A stretch of 64,000 nt of DNA from Halobacillus_B rhizosphaerae (GCF_046719735.1 NZ_JAUTWQ010000001.1:620001-684000), one strand, 5' to 3'. Shown: positions 7,270-16,400, counted from the first letter of the stretch. Notes: generated by a model not told the origin, from the sequence alone. Numbers and translations are program-made.

Positions 7270-10200
7270 ATGACTGTCACTACAGCGAAGACTGGGACAC
7301 AATTAAACCATTTATATAATCATTTATTAAAAATAGAGAAAAAAGAACAAGCAAGTAAAGTGCTTGATCTAATTAGTAAGATTCAATCCAGACAAATGAT
7401 GATAGGCTTTGCCGGCCATTTCTCTGCTGGTAAATCAACCATGATAAACAGACTGGTTCACACACAGATTTTACCTTCCAGTCCCATTCCTACGAGTGCT
7501 AATATTGTAAAGTTATTATCAGGTTCCCCCTACACCGTTACCCGGTTTAGGGAAGGGCCGCCCGAGAGATACGACGGCGATATTGATTTTGAAACAGTAA
7601 AGGAAATGTGTCTGAATGGCGAGGAGATTACCGGTGTTGACATTAGTCGTCCGCTTGATGAATTACCTGAACACGTAGCACTTCTTGATACCCCAGGGGT
7701 AGATTCCAGCAATGATGCCGATCGGTTAATTACTGAGTCATCGCTGCATTTAATGGATTACATGTACTATATTATGGACTATAACCATGTGCAGTCCGAA
7801 GTGAATTTGAGATTTTTGTTAGATATGCAAACCAGGGGAACCCCTTTTTCTATAGTGGTGAATCAAGTAGACAAACACCAGGACTCCGAACTAAGTTTCA
7901 AGGAGTTTAAAGAGAGCATCCAGGCTTCTCTTCAGCAGTGGGGGATCACACCTGAAAAAATTTATTATACTTCCTTGAAAAATGAAACGGTTGGTGAGAA
8001 CCAGTTAGATTTACTGGTTTCTGATTTCGAGGAATTATTTAATAGAGATTATTCACAAATAGAAGAGCAGGCGAGCAAAGATGCTCAAGCGATCGTCAAC
8101 GATACAATCCGCGAAGAAGAAGAAATCTTTCAGGAGAAGCGTCAGGAACTGTTGGAGGAAGAGGAAACGGCCACCCATATTCTTGCGGCCAATGATCATA
8201 TTCAAGATTGGGAAGCCTACTTCCTTGAGCAGGAACAGAAGAGTGAAGAACTACATCGGCAATTTAAAGAACGAGTCTTATCCTTTCTGCCTAATGCTTA
8301 CCTAATGCCAAGCACATTGCGTGACAAGGCTAAAGCTTATTTAGAAGCCAGTCAGTCTGGATTTAAAGTTGGAATGCTGTTCACAAAAAAGAAAACAGAA
8401 GAAGAACTACAGCGAAGAGAAAATGATTTTTATTCAGGTTTAATAGACGTAATGGAGAAAAATCTCAAATGGCCATTAAGAGATCGGATAATGGAAATCA
8501 TCGATGCTTTTGAGATTAAAGACTCCTCTATTATTGAAGAAATCCAGCAGTTTTCTCTTTCCTATGAAAAAGATCGGCTGAGAAAATTAATTGAACCCGG
8601 CGCATCTGTGACCGGTGATTACGTACTACGGTATACGGAACAAGTGGCGAAAGATATTAAACAACAATACAGAACCCGACTGCTTGAATGGCAGGAACGA
8701 ATGAAAGAGATTCTCCAGGAAAGAAATAGGGATGAAAAAGAGCAGTATAAAGAGATTATCCAGGCATTAGAGAATAAGAAGGCCATCGAAAAGAAGCTTG
8801 ATCAGCTGGACGAAAATTTTCATCAAACAAGCAAATTGTTAAAGCAACAATTGTCTATTTCCGAGCAGTCTGATCAGCTAGATGAACATGTAAAGAAGGC
8901 CTTGAAAGAACGGGAGGTTCAAGTCCAGCTCAAATCTCTTGAAGCTGTCACGGACTTTTCTAATCAACCTTTGCCAAGTAAACAGGAATGGGAAGCTTCG
9001 GCTGAACAAGATGCGGGGGAGACCTCTTCCAGTGAAGCTATGAAACATGCAGAGGAAGCATTAACCGTTTTACAGGAAACGGAAGGACTAAAAGATTTAT
9101 ATGAGCAATTGCAAACGAAACAGAATCGCTTAGCTAACCAAAGTTATACAGTGGCACTGTTTGGTGCGTTTAGTGCGGGTAAATCATCCTTTGCCAATGC
9201 ACTGCTTGGGGACCGTGTTCTGCCGGTTTCTCCTAATCCTACGACGGCCACAATTAACAAAATCTGTCCGCCAACAGAACAATTCCCAGACCGGACTATA
9301 CGCGTAAAAGTCAAAACAGAACAGCAGCTGCTTGAGGATTTTTCTCAATTGATTCATCAACGATCTTTACAAGCAAAAGACACAGAGGAATTAATGGTAG
9401 AAATCAATAAATGGACCGATAAAGATTTCAAGAAACTGGAGCAAAAACAGTTGTCGTTTATTAAGGCATTTCAATCCGGATATGATTATATGAGCCCATA
9501 TTTTGGTACTGAAATGACCATTACTTGGGAGCAATTCTCATCCTTCGTTGCTGAGGAACAGAAGTCTTGTTTCATTGAATGGATGGAGCTTTATTATGAT
9601 TGCGAATGGACACGGGCGGGCATCACTCTGGTAGATACACCGGGAGCAGATTCAGTGAATGCCAGACATACAGATGTTTCTTTCGAGTATATAAAGAATG
9701 CCGACGCTGTTCTTTTCGTCACGTATTATAACCACCCGTTTTCTAAAGCCGATCAAGCTTTTCTAACTCAGCTTGGCCGCGTGAAAGACACGTTTGCCAT
9801 GGATAAAATGTTCTTTATTATTAATGCTAGTGATTTAGCAGATTCCCCTGAAGAAGTCCAGCAGGTGGAAAGCTATTTAAAAGACCAGCTCACGCGCTTT
9901 AACATTCGCCATCCGCGGTTGTACTCCTTATCAAGTCTTCAAGCACTGAGTGAGAAGATGGACAATAAGTCCGGCCAGTCAGGGATGAATGTCTTTGAAG
10001 ACAGGTTCAGCCGTTTTTTACATGAAGAATTAGCCGATGTTCTCATCCAGTCGATTTACCATGATATCAAAGCGGCCAAGGATTCGTTACATGAATTTAT
10101 CCGTCACGCCAAGCTTAATCAACAAGAACGCGAGCTTCAGCTTAAAACGTATCAGGAAAATGAAGACCAGGCTGTCTCCGTTATTGAAAAGCTCAACGGA

Positions 10201-10887
10201 ACTTCAGAATATGAACCAATCCGACATAAAGTCGAAAAGCAAATTCATTATGTCCACGAGAGAATGATGTTAAATTTCCATGATTTCTTTAAGCAGCAAT
10301 TTAATCCAGCAGTAATTAATGGAAAAAATGAAAATGTGAAAGAACAAGTGGATTCAGCCGGGGAAAGATTGGTGAGAGAAATTGATTTTGAAATGAAGCA
10401 GGAATTGAGAGCAGTCAGCTTAAGAATTGAACGGCTGCTGACAGAACTGCTTCAGCAAAAACAAGCTGAACTAGAGAAGGAGCTAAGAAAGATTCACAGC
10501 TCTATTGAATTTTCTGTCGAGGATTTAAATCATCTCTCCAGTCCGGAATTTAATCTGAAATTTGAGCTAGATAAGCAGCAATATCAAGATATATTACGAA
10601 TGTTTAAGAATACGAAGACGTTTTTTGAAAAAAATGAAAAAGAAGAGATGAAAGAAGCGCTTAGTGCTCGGTTCAATCCGCACTTAAAACAGGTGTTAGG
10701 CGATGGAGAAGATATTCTGACCCGTCACTATGAATCCATTTGGGATGAAGTGTTCCAGCAAGCCTCCGAACAATGGACAAGGGAAATTCGCCAGTTCTTC
10801 AACCGTTTGTCTTATAGTTTAACAAACTACACTCAAGTAAATGTACTCGAGGATCAATATGCCAGGTTAGAAACTATCCATTCCTAA
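7270..10887 (+). CDS. dynA: Bacterial dynamin-like protein with two GTPase modules (DynA)
   Basis: This 1205-residue protein carries two fused dynamin modules. Module one has a P-loop GHFSAGKST at residues 49-57 and a G3 motif LLDTPGVDSSND. Module two has GAFSAGKSS at 632-640 and LVDTPGADSVNARHT. Long charged, helical coiled-coil stretches follow each GTPase domain, including repeated QEERQEL-like Glu/Lys/Gln runs near 270-330 and 430-560. The length and double architecture match Bacillus DynA (YpbR, about 1190 residues), which tethers and fuses membranes and helps cells survive membrane damage and phage attack. AAAAAGGAG precedes the ATG. It is monocistronic and ends before a hairpin at 10954. 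Confidence 0.93.
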   Translation: MTVTTAKTGTQLNHLYNHLLKIEKKEQASKVLDLISKIQSRQMMIGFAGHFSAGKSTMINRLVHTQILPSSPIPTSANIVKLLSGSPYTVTRFREGPPERYDGDIDFETVKEMCLNGEEITGVDISRPLDELPEHVALLDTPGVDSSNDADRLITESSLHLMDYMYYIMDYNHVQSEVNLRFLLDMQTRGTPFSIVVNQVDKHQDSELSFKEFKESIQASLQQWGITPEKIYYTSLKNETVGENQLDLLVSDFEELFNRDYSQIEEQASKDAQAIVNDTIREEEEIFQEKRQELLEEEETATHILAANDHIQDWEAYFLEQEQKSEELHRQFKERVLSFLPNAYLMPSTLRDKAKAYLEASQSGFKVGMLFTKKKTEEELQRRENDFYSGLIDVMEKNLKWPLRDRIMEIIDAFEIKDSSIIEEIQQFSLSYEKDRLRKLIEPGASVTGDYVLRYTEQVAKDIKQQYRTRLLEWQERMKEILQERNRDEKEQYKEIIQALENKKAIEKKLDQLDENFHQTSKLLKQQLSISEQSDQLDEHVKKALKEREVQVQLKSLEAVTDFSNQPLPSKQEWEASAEQDAGETSSSEAMKHAEEALTVLQETEGLKDLYEQLQTKQNRLANQSYTVALFGAFSAGKSSFANALLGDRVLPVSPNPTTATINKICPPTEQFPDRTIRVKVKTEQQLLEDFSQLIHQRSLQAKDTEELMVEINKWTDKDFKKLEQKQLSFIKAFQSGYDYMSPYFGTEMTITWEQFSSFVAEEQKSCFIEWMELYYDCEWTRAGITLVDTPGADSVNARHTDVSFEYIKNADAVLFVTYYNHPFSKADQAFLTQLGRVKDTFAMDKMFFIINASDLADSPEEVQQVESYLKDQLTRFNIRHPRLYSLSSLQALSEKMDNKSGQSGMNVFEDRFSRFLHEELADVLIQSIYHDIKAAKDSLHEFIRHAKLNQQERELQLKTYQENEDQAVSVIEKLNGTSEYEPIRHKVEKQIHYVHERMMLNFHDFFKQQFNPAVINGKNENVKEQVDSAGERLVREIDFEMKQELRAVSLRIERLLTELLQQKQAELEKELRKIHSSIEFSVEDLNHLSSPEFNLKFELDKQQYQDILRMFKNTKTFFEKNEKEEMKEALSARFNPHLKQVLGDGEDILTRHYESIWDEVFQQASEQWTREIRQFFNRLSYSLTNYTQVNVLEDQYARLETIHS

Positions 10888-10953
10888 ATCAAAGAAAGTC
10901 AGGAACTATGAATATAGAATGAATCGGATGAAAAGCGTGTTTTACCAAATCTT

Positions 10954-10987
10954 CAGGGTGTTGAGAATTTCTCAGCACCCTGTTTTG
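10954..10987 (+). terminator. Intrinsic terminator after dynA
   Basis: CAGGGTGTTGAG pairs with CTCAGCACCCTG (one wobble) followed by TTTTG. Confidence 0.75.
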
Positions 10988-11100
10988 TGTTGAGGTGGAA
11001 GGGGTGTTCTAGGATTAGATTTGTCAGACAAAACAGGGGTGACATATATAGTGATTAGGCGAAGTAAATTACAGTAGATTTCAAACAGCAGAATGTCCAT

Positions 11101-11132
11101 AAAAAAACCTGACCGCTTGGCCAGGTTTTTTT
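11101..11132. terminator. Terminator at the 3' end of the SurA_N lipoprotein gene
   Basis: AAAAACCTG and CAGGTTTTT arms around GACC..GGC. On the minus strand it ends the lipoprotein gene with a T-run; it could also work on the plus strand. Confidence 0.8.
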
Positions 11133-11137
11133 ACTGT

Positions 11138-11863
11138 TTAAATTTTAACTTCGACATCAGCTTCTTTGCGAAGTTTATCAACAATGGATTGAATTTGTTT
11201 TTGAGTTTTCTGTTGAACTAGCTGTTTCTTAATCGTCGGCTTAACTTTATCTAACTTCGGAGCATCATCTTGTTGTTCAGCCATTTTATCATACTGCTCT
11301 TTAATTTCTTTATCTGAAACTTTCGGTTCTTCTGTATTTTTATCGATATATTTACTAATCTTTAAGTTTTCTTTTAGTTGATCTTTTACTTTTTTCTCTG
11401 TTAAATCATTATCTTTAAAAGCTTTTTTTCTTTGTTCTTCAGATTTAAATTGGTCTGTAAAATCAGAATAACGCTTGTCCAGTTCCTTATCGGTAACTTT
11501 GACGCCTTCTTTATCTGCTTTTTGACTGATCAGCTCAGCACCAACCATTTGATCTACGACGTTTTTCTTTAGCATGTCTTCTTTTTTACTTACATCCATT
11601 CCCATTTGCTTATATTTCTGTTTCATACTCTCAAGCTGGGTGTTGAAATCTTTTCGTGGAAGCTCTTTGCCATTTACAACAGCTACAGGACCAGTAGCTT
11701 CTTTTTCACTGGAAGCTTTCTTGTCATCACTGGAACTTTGATCTTGTTGACTCTCATTGGAGCTTTGGCTTTGCTTGCTGTCATCAGAATCTTGAGAGCA
11801 GGCGCTAACTCCTATCATAGCTGCAAGAGCAATCATCATCATTAATATCATTTTTTTCATCAT
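11138..11863 (-). CDS. SurA N-terminal-domain lipoprotein without a PPIase domain
   Basis: This 241-residue exported lipoprotein has a short KK start, a hydrophobic core and the lipobox VSAC with Cys22. A low-complexity Ser/Asp/Gln/Lys linker follows. The rest is helical: AVVNGKELPRKDFNTQLE opens a SurA_N/trigger-like chaperone domain, and a lysine/glutamate-rich helical region runs to the end. Foldases of the PrsA group have this arm plus a parvulin domain; no parvulin block is visible, so it is probably a chaperone-only relative of PrsA on the outer membrane face. AAGGAG lies 6-9 bases before two adjacent ATG codons, and either could be used. It stands alone with its own terminator. Confidence 0.85.
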   Translation of the reverse strand: MMKKMILMMMIALAAMIGVSACSQDSDDSKQSQSSNESQQDQSSSDDKKASSEKEATGPVAVVNGKELPRKDFNTQLESMKQKYKQMGMDVSKKEDMLKKNVVDQMVGAELISQKADKEGVKVTDKELDKRYSDFTDQFKSEEQRKKAFKDNDLTEKKVKDQLKENLKISKYIDKNTEEPKVSDKEIKEQYDKMAEQQDDAPKLDKVKPTIKKQLVQQKTQKQIQSIVDKLRKEADVEVKI

Positions 11864-11993
11864 GGATCTCTCCTTTTGTGATCTTGAGACATTACAGGTG
11901 AGTGTAGCACACGGAAAATAGCTTGTAAATGAAGAATAGTAATGATTAGAATACGTGAAGCATAAATTGAAAAGAAAGGAGGAGGATAAAAAA

Positions 11994-12497
11994 ATGTACG
12001 GGTACTATCCTTACAACCCTTATCGTCCTGCAGCCACTGCAGAGCAGGCAAGAGTCACCTTTCTAAGCAGCCCTCTTGCTCCAGATCTTAAAGGCATCAT
12101 GCAATTTTACCAGCGTCCTTACGGAGTAGAAATATTCGTGCAAGTGGAAGGGTTACCTCCATTTAAACGAGTAAAGAATGGTCCTCAAGTCGGTCCGCAC
12201 GGGTTTCATATTCATGAAAAAGGTGTATGCGAGCTTGGAGATGGAAAAGAGCCATTCTCTTCGGCAGGTGGGCATTGGAATCCTCACCAGCAGCCTCATG
12301 GCAATCACCCAGGAGACTTTCCGGTTCTTTTCTCCAACCAGGGTCGAGCACGTATGATCTTTTTTACAGATCGTTTTACAGTAGATGAAATCATAGGAAG
12401 GGCAGTTATTATTCATCAAGGGCCTGATGATTACAGAACTCAGCCTTCTGGGAATGCTGGGAAGAGAATCGCCTGCGGGATTATCGAAAAAACTTAA
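11994..12497 (+). CDS. Cu/Zn superoxide dismutase family protein lacking a signal peptide
   Basis: The 167-residue protein keeps a complete Cu/Zn SOD site. Copper ligands are H72 and H74 (GFHIHEKG) and H141 (IIHQGPDDY); the bridging His is H94 (HWNP); zinc ligands are H102, H105 and D108 (HGNHPGD). The disulfide pair is C79/C161 and the active-site Arg is R158. Bacillus YojM has a lipoprotein signal; here the N-terminus MYGYYPYNPYRPAATAEQA is Tyr/Pro-rich and has no hydrophobic segment. That suggests a cytosolic, spore or surface-associated location. ATG 11994 follows AAAGGAGGAGG; an upstream in-frame start at 11955 lacks such a site. Divergent from the lipoprotein gene. Confidence 0.85.
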   Translation: MYGYYPYNPYRPAATAEQARVTFLSSPLAPDLKGIMQFYQRPYGVEIFVQVEGLPPFKRVKNGPQVGPHGFHIHEKGVCELGDGKEPFSSAGGHWNPHQQPHGNHPGDFPVLFSNQGRARMIFFTDRFTVDEIIGRAVIIHQGPDDYRTQPSGNAGKRIACGIIEKT

Positions 12498-12565
12498 AAA
12501 GAAATGAATAAAAACACCTGGGCTTGAATATACTATTAAATATAGGGCTCCAAAGGCGCTCTATC

Positions 12566-12755
12566 TTGACTTCACCGGTGAAAAATAGTATATTATATTA
12601 ATAAGAAAAAAGTTTCTGCCAATCCTAAGAAGAATAGTTCTGAATCACCTATTATAAAGAGTGATCAATGTTTATTGGTACTTTTTATAATATGTGATTT
12701 TTTCTTTATAGCAAAACGCATATTAATTTTAAGAAATATTGGAGGACCCATTCCT
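12566..12755 (+). promoter_or_regulatory. Promoter and long 5' leader of the cold-shock gene
   Basis: TTGACT (12566-12571), a 17-bp spacer and TATATT (12589-12594) form a strong sigma-A promoter. Transcription would start near 12601 and leave a leader of about 155 bases before the AUG, the long untranslated leader typical of cold-shock genes. Confidence 0.75.
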
Positions 12756-12956
12756 ATGAAAACAGGTACAGTGAAATGGTTTAACGCGGAAAAAGGTTTT
12801 GGATTTATCGAAGTTGAAGGCGAAGACGATGTATTTGTACATTTCAGCGCAATCAATGAAGAAGGATTCAAAGCACTTGAAGAAGGTCAATCTGTAGAAT
12901 TTGAAGTTACAGAAGGCAACCGCGGACCACAAGCTGCGAACGTAACTAAACTATAA
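12756..12956 (+). CDS. Cold-shock protein (CspA/CspB family)
   Basis: This 66-residue OB-fold protein binds single-stranded nucleic acid and acts as an RNA chaperone after temperature downshift. RNP1 is KGFGFIEV and RNP2 is VFVHFSAI; the protein begins MKTGTVKWFNAEKG and ends GPQAANVTKL, all canonical. ATG 12756 follows TTGGAGGA; an in-frame start at 12675 would fall inside the leader and is rejected. The 155-base leader and the downstream YdjO-type gene point to cold induction. The Glu-rich composition is normal for a halotolerant Bacillaceae. A hairpin with a T-run follows the stop, so most transcripts should end there. Confidence 0.96.
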   Translation: MKTGTVKWFNAEKGFGFIEVEGEDDVFVHFSAINEEGFKALEEGQSVEFEVTEGNRGPQAANVTKL

Positions 12957-12968
12957 GGCATAAGTTAG

Positions 12969-13001
12969 AAAGAGACTGGCTCACTAAAGTCAGTCTCTTT
13001 T
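12969..13001 (+). terminator. Intrinsic terminator after csp
   Basis: AAAGAGACTG and CAGTCTCTTT form a 10-bp perfect stem with a 12-base loop and a T-run. Confidence 0.85.
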
Positions 13002-13037
13002 ACATAAATCTTGTGTCAAGAGGAGGTTTCAGTTCTA

Positions 13038-13244
13038 ATGGCATTTGGTAAAAAAAACCAGGTAGAAGTGAAAGAAGAAGAAACGAAGATTTGGGAGTGT
13101 ACGTCCGAGGATTGCAATTGTTGGATGCGTGACAACTTTCGTACCAACGAAGAAAATCTCTGTCCAATCTGCGGCAGTAAAATGGAACAAACAAGCAAGG
13201 TCATGCAAGTAGTAGAAAACAATAGCCTTTATCATAAGTCATAA
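13038..13244 (+). CDS. ydjO: Cold-inducible YdjO-like zinc-ribbon protein
   Basis: This 68-residue protein carries a zinc ribbon: IWECTSEDCNCWMRDNF supplies two or three cysteines and NLCPICGSKM the CPxCG knuckle. The pattern W-x-C-T-x-E-D-C-N-x-W-M-R matches Bacillus YdjO, reported as cold-inducible. Function beyond cold induction is unknown; a role in nucleic-acid or ribosome binding is inference from the zinc ribbon. ATG 13038 lies after AAGAGGAGG, while an earlier ATG at 13011 overlaps the terminator of csp. It sits 81 bases behind csp, supporting a shared cold response even though a terminator intervenes. It is closed by a strong hairpin. Confidence 0.85.
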   Translation: MAFGKKNQVEVKEEETKIWECTSEDCNCWMRDNFRTNEENLCPICGSKMEQTSKVMQVVENNSLYHKS

Positions 13245-13250
13245 TGAAGA

Positions 13251-13283
13251 AAACGGCTGCTATTTATTAGCAGCCGTTTTTTT
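13251..13283 (+). terminator. Intrinsic terminator after ydjO
   Basis: AAACGGCTGCT and AGCAGCCGTTT form a perfect 11-bp stem followed by seven T. Confidence 0.9.
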
Positions 13284-13346
13284 GTTTTTTCTGCCTCGTG
13301 GGAGGGTATAAATGGATTAGGATGCAATTTAGAAAAGGTGGTATAG

Positions 13347-14693
13347 ATGATGGATCATCATGCAGAACGCATCGTATCTACAAAAGACAAGCTTAGAAAG
13401 CAGTCGTTAGAAACGGTATTAAATCAATTTGATGCTAAACTAATGAACCTTTCCCACAAGGATCAGAAAAATAAGTATCAGAAAATGAAGAAAGATCCTT
13501 ATAGTTTCTTTAGAGGAAGTGCTTATTTATATTTCTTTGACACTACGGATCTTCCATTGACTTTCCATACACCTGAAGATAAACCGACCTGGATCATGGG
13601 TGACATGCATTTTGATAACTTTAGTGCTTTCCAGAACGAACAAGGCGAGATTGTTTTTGATGTTGATGATTTTGATGAAGGCTATTTAGGATCCTACCTC
13701 TATGATGTTATGCGGATGGTGGTAAGCATCAGGCTAATGACAAGTCCGCTTGGTTTCTCAAAAGAAAAGCAAGATGAACTAGTTAATCACTATTTAAAGT
13801 CCTATATTAAACAGCTACAAGCCTTTAAAGATGGCGACGAAGACCCGGTGAAGCTACAATTTACTGTAGATAATACAAAAGGTCCAATTAAAAAAGTGTT
13901 AAAGAAACTAAAAAAACGACAAGCATCTCATGAATTGGAAAAACAAACCGTAGTGGATCAGGATTCTATCCGTTCGTTCGACATCGGTAAAGATAAGTTG
14001 ACTGCGGTTTCCAAACAGGAGAAGGAAAAGCTGAAGCATGCCTGGAAGGATTACATTGCTTCTGTGCACCCTGACAATCGAGAACCCGAATCTTTCTACC
14101 GAATTAAAGATGTGGTGAAAAAGAAAGGATCCGGTATCGGCTCAACCGGATTACAGCGCTATTATATATTAATTGAAGGAGAAAAGGGAAAACATCATGA
14201 TGATGTGATCCTAGAAGCTAAAGAAGCCAGAACTCCTATACCTGCCTATTTCTTTCCTTATGATGAACAGTTTTGGGAAGATAACAAGCAGCAGGGACGA
14301 CGGGTTATTCACACGCAAAGAGCCATGCATCATAAAGCGGACCCTTATCTCGGCTACTTTACTCTTCATGGACGAGACTTTTATGTGCGGGAACGGTCTC
14401 CGTTCAGCAAAGAAATCAAGGAGAAGCATCTCGATGATTTCAAAGCTGTGAAACAAACCGTGAAGATCATGGGGAAAATTTCTGCTAAAGTTCATTCCAG
14501 AGCTGACGCAGATCTTGAACAAGGTATCATGAGCTACCATAGTGAGAAAGCGATTTTAAAGGCGATCGGTTCGAACAAGAAATTATTCCGCCATCAAATA
14601 AGCTTATGGTCAGATCATTATCAGGATATTGTAGAACATGATTATGAGCTTTTTAAGCAATGGCTGAAGGAAAATGAATCTTTCCAATCATAA
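13347..14693 (+). CDS. DUF2252 (kinase-fold) protein
   Basis: This 448-residue cytosolic protein has the DUF2252 signature blocks. PYSFFRGSAYLYFFD (residues about 50-65) and MGDMHFDNFSAF (about 87-98) are followed by VFDVDDFDEGYLGSYLYDV, the Asp-rich block that looks like a divergent kinase catalytic loop. Later blocks are GIGSTGLQRYY and YFTLHGRDFYVRERSP. Function is unknown; the fold resembles aminoglycoside/choline kinases, so a small-molecule kinase is a plausible guess. AAAGGTGG lies before two adjacent ATGs. Only 79 bases separate it from ykpA, with no terminator seen, so the two may be cotranscribed. Confidence 0.85.
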   Translation: MMDHHAERIVSTKDKLRKQSLETVLNQFDAKLMNLSHKDQKNKYQKMKKDPYSFFRGSAYLYFFDTTDLPLTFHTPEDKPTWIMGDMHFDNFSAFQNEQGEIVFDVDDFDEGYLGSYLYDVMRMVVSIRLMTSPLGFSKEKQDELVNHYLKSYIKQLQAFKDGDEDPVKLQFTVDNTKGPIKKVLKKLKKRQASHELEKQTVVDQDSIRSFDIGKDKLTAVSKQEKEKLKHAWKDYIASVHPDNREPESFYRIKDVVKKKGSGIGSTGLQRYYILIEGEKGKHHDDVILEAKEARTPIPAYFFPYDEQFWEDNKQQGRRVIHTQRAMHHKADPYLGYFTLHGRDFYVRERSPFSKEIKEKHLDDFKAVKQTVKIMGKISAKVHSRADADLEQGIMSYHSEKAILKAIGSNKKLFRHQISLWSDHYQDIVEHDYELFKQWLKENESFQS

Positions 14694-14772
14694 ATTTTTG
14701 AGAAAACTGTTTAATCCTCCAGATGAATGGTATAATTCTAATGTTATACATTCAAATACTGGAGGATTTTTA

Positions 14773-16392
14773 ATGCTAAATGTTAATAATGTTAGTCTTC
14801 GTTTCGGTGACCAGAAATTGTTCGAGGACGTCAATATAAAATTCACCCCCGGAAATTGTTATGGACTTATTGGGGCAAATGGTGCAGGGAAATCTACGTT
14901 TTTAAAAATACTCAGTGGAGAACTTGAGGCGCAGACTGGTGAAGTTTCTTTAAAGAATGATCAACGGCTTGCTGTCTTAAAACAGAACCATTTCGAGTAT
15001 GATGAGTATCAGGTACTTCAAACGGTCATTATGGGCCATGCAAGACTTTATGAAGTTATGCAGGAGAAAGATGCCATCTATATGAAAGGTGATTTTACTG
15101 AAGAAGATGGGATGAAGGCGGCAGAGCTGGAAGGTGAATTCGCTGAAATGAATGGCTGGGAAGCGGAATCTGAAGCGGCACGGCTGTTAACAGGCTTAGG
15201 CATTAAAGAAAATCTGCATGAAAAGCAGATGAGTGAGCTGGCAGGCTCAGAAAAAGTAAAAGTTCTTCTTGCTCAGGCACTATTCGGTAACCCGGACGTT
15301 CTTCTGCTGGATGAGCCGACCAACCACTTGGATATCAAAGCTATTCAATGGCTGGAAGATTTTCTTATAGATTTTGAAAATACCGTTATTGTCGTTTCTC
15401 ACGACCGTCACTTCTTAAATAATGTATGTACTCATATTGCAGATCTGGATTTTGGGAAAATACAGGTGTACGTAGGAAATTATGATTTTTGGTATGAATC
15501 CAGTCAGTTAGCTATGAAACTGGCTCAAGAACAGAACAAGAAGAAAGAAGAAAAGATCAACGACTTAAAGGAATTTGTGGCACGATTCAGTGCTAACGCT
15601 TCGAAATCTAAACAAGCAACATCACGTAAGAAACTGCTTGATAAAATTACGCTGGATGATATTAAGCCTTCTTCACGCAAATATCCGTATATAGCTTTTC
15701 AAGCGAATCGGGAAATTGGAAATGATCTCCTGATAGTAGAGAATCTGACCAAGACGATTGATGGGGTCAAAGTATTAGATAACGTCAGTTTCACTTTGAA
15801 CCCGAATGATAAAGTTGCCTTTGTAGGAAGCAGTGAAACGGCCAAGACCACGTTGTTCGAAATCCTGATGGGGGAAATGGAGCCGGATTCCGGTTCTTAT
15901 AAATGGGGAGTTACGACCACCCAGAGCTATTTCCCTAAAGATAACTCGAAATTCTTTGAAGGTTCGAACTTATCGTTAGTTGATTGGCTGCGTCAATATT
16001 CTCCAGAAGATGAAACGGAAACGTTCCTGAGAAGCTTTCTAGGAAGAATGCTTTTCTCCGGGGAAGAAGCTCTTAAGAAAGCGCAAGTGCTTTCTGGAGG
16101 AGAAAAAGTCCGCTGTATGTTATCTAAAATGATGCTGTCTGGAGCTAATGTCCTTGTTTTAGATGAACCGACTAACCACTTAGACCTTGAATCAATTACT
16201 TCATTGAACAAAGGGTTAATTAATTTTAAAGGATCGATTCTGTTTGCATCTCATGACCATGAATTTATCCAGACGATTGCGAATCGGATTATAGAACTGA
16301 CTCCGAATGGCTTAGTTGATAAAGAGATGTCTTATGATGAATATTTAGCAGATCCAGCTGTACAGAAGAAAGTTGCTGCTCTTTATCAATAA
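14773..16392 (+). CDS. ykpA: ABC-F ATPase of the YkpA/YbiT group
   Basis: This 539-residue soluble protein has two ABC ATPase domains and no membrane segments. Domain one has Walker A GANGAGKST at 34-42 and Walker B LLLDEPTNHLD. Its signature reads LAGSEKVKVLLAQ rather than LSGGE, a deviation I also associate with YkpA. The linker EFVARFSANASKSKQATSRKKLLDKI is the ABC-F P-site tRNA-interaction motif region. Domain two has a degenerate Walker A (GSSETAKTT) but a normal LSGGEKVRCMLSKMML and LDEPTNHLD. ABC-F proteins act on the ribosome; YkpA's exact job is not settled. ATG 14773 follows TGGAGG. A terminator follows. Confidence 0.9.
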   Translation: MLNVNNVSLRFGDQKLFEDVNIKFTPGNCYGLIGANGAGKSTFLKILSGELEAQTGEVSLKNDQRLAVLKQNHFEYDEYQVLQTVIMGHARLYEVMQEKDAIYMKGDFTEEDGMKAAELEGEFAEMNGWEAESEAARLLTGLGIKENLHEKQMSELAGSEKVKVLLAQALFGNPDVLLLDEPTNHLDIKAIQWLEDFLIDFENTVIVVSHDRHFLNNVCTHIADLDFGKIQVYVGNYDFWYESSQLAMKLAQEQNKKKEEKINDLKEFVARFSANASKSKQATSRKKLLDKITLDDIKPSSRKYPYIAFQANREIGNDLLIVENLTKTIDGVKVLDNVSFTLNPNDKVAFVGSSETAKTTLFEILMGEMEPDSGSYKWGVTTTQSYFPKDNSKFFEGSNLSLVDWLRQYSPEDETETFLRSFLGRMLFSGEEALKKAQVLSGGEKVRCMLSKMMLSGANVLVLDEPTNHLDLESITSLNKGLINFKGSILFASHDHEFIQTIANRIIELTPNGLVDKEMSYDEYLADPAVQKKVAALYQ

Positions 16393-16400
16393 TAGTTAAG

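Noticed and set aside
7270..10887. DynA as part of an anti-phage island
   Set aside because: Although DynA helps against phage in Bacillus, the neighbours are housekeeping genes and no other defence gene is present.
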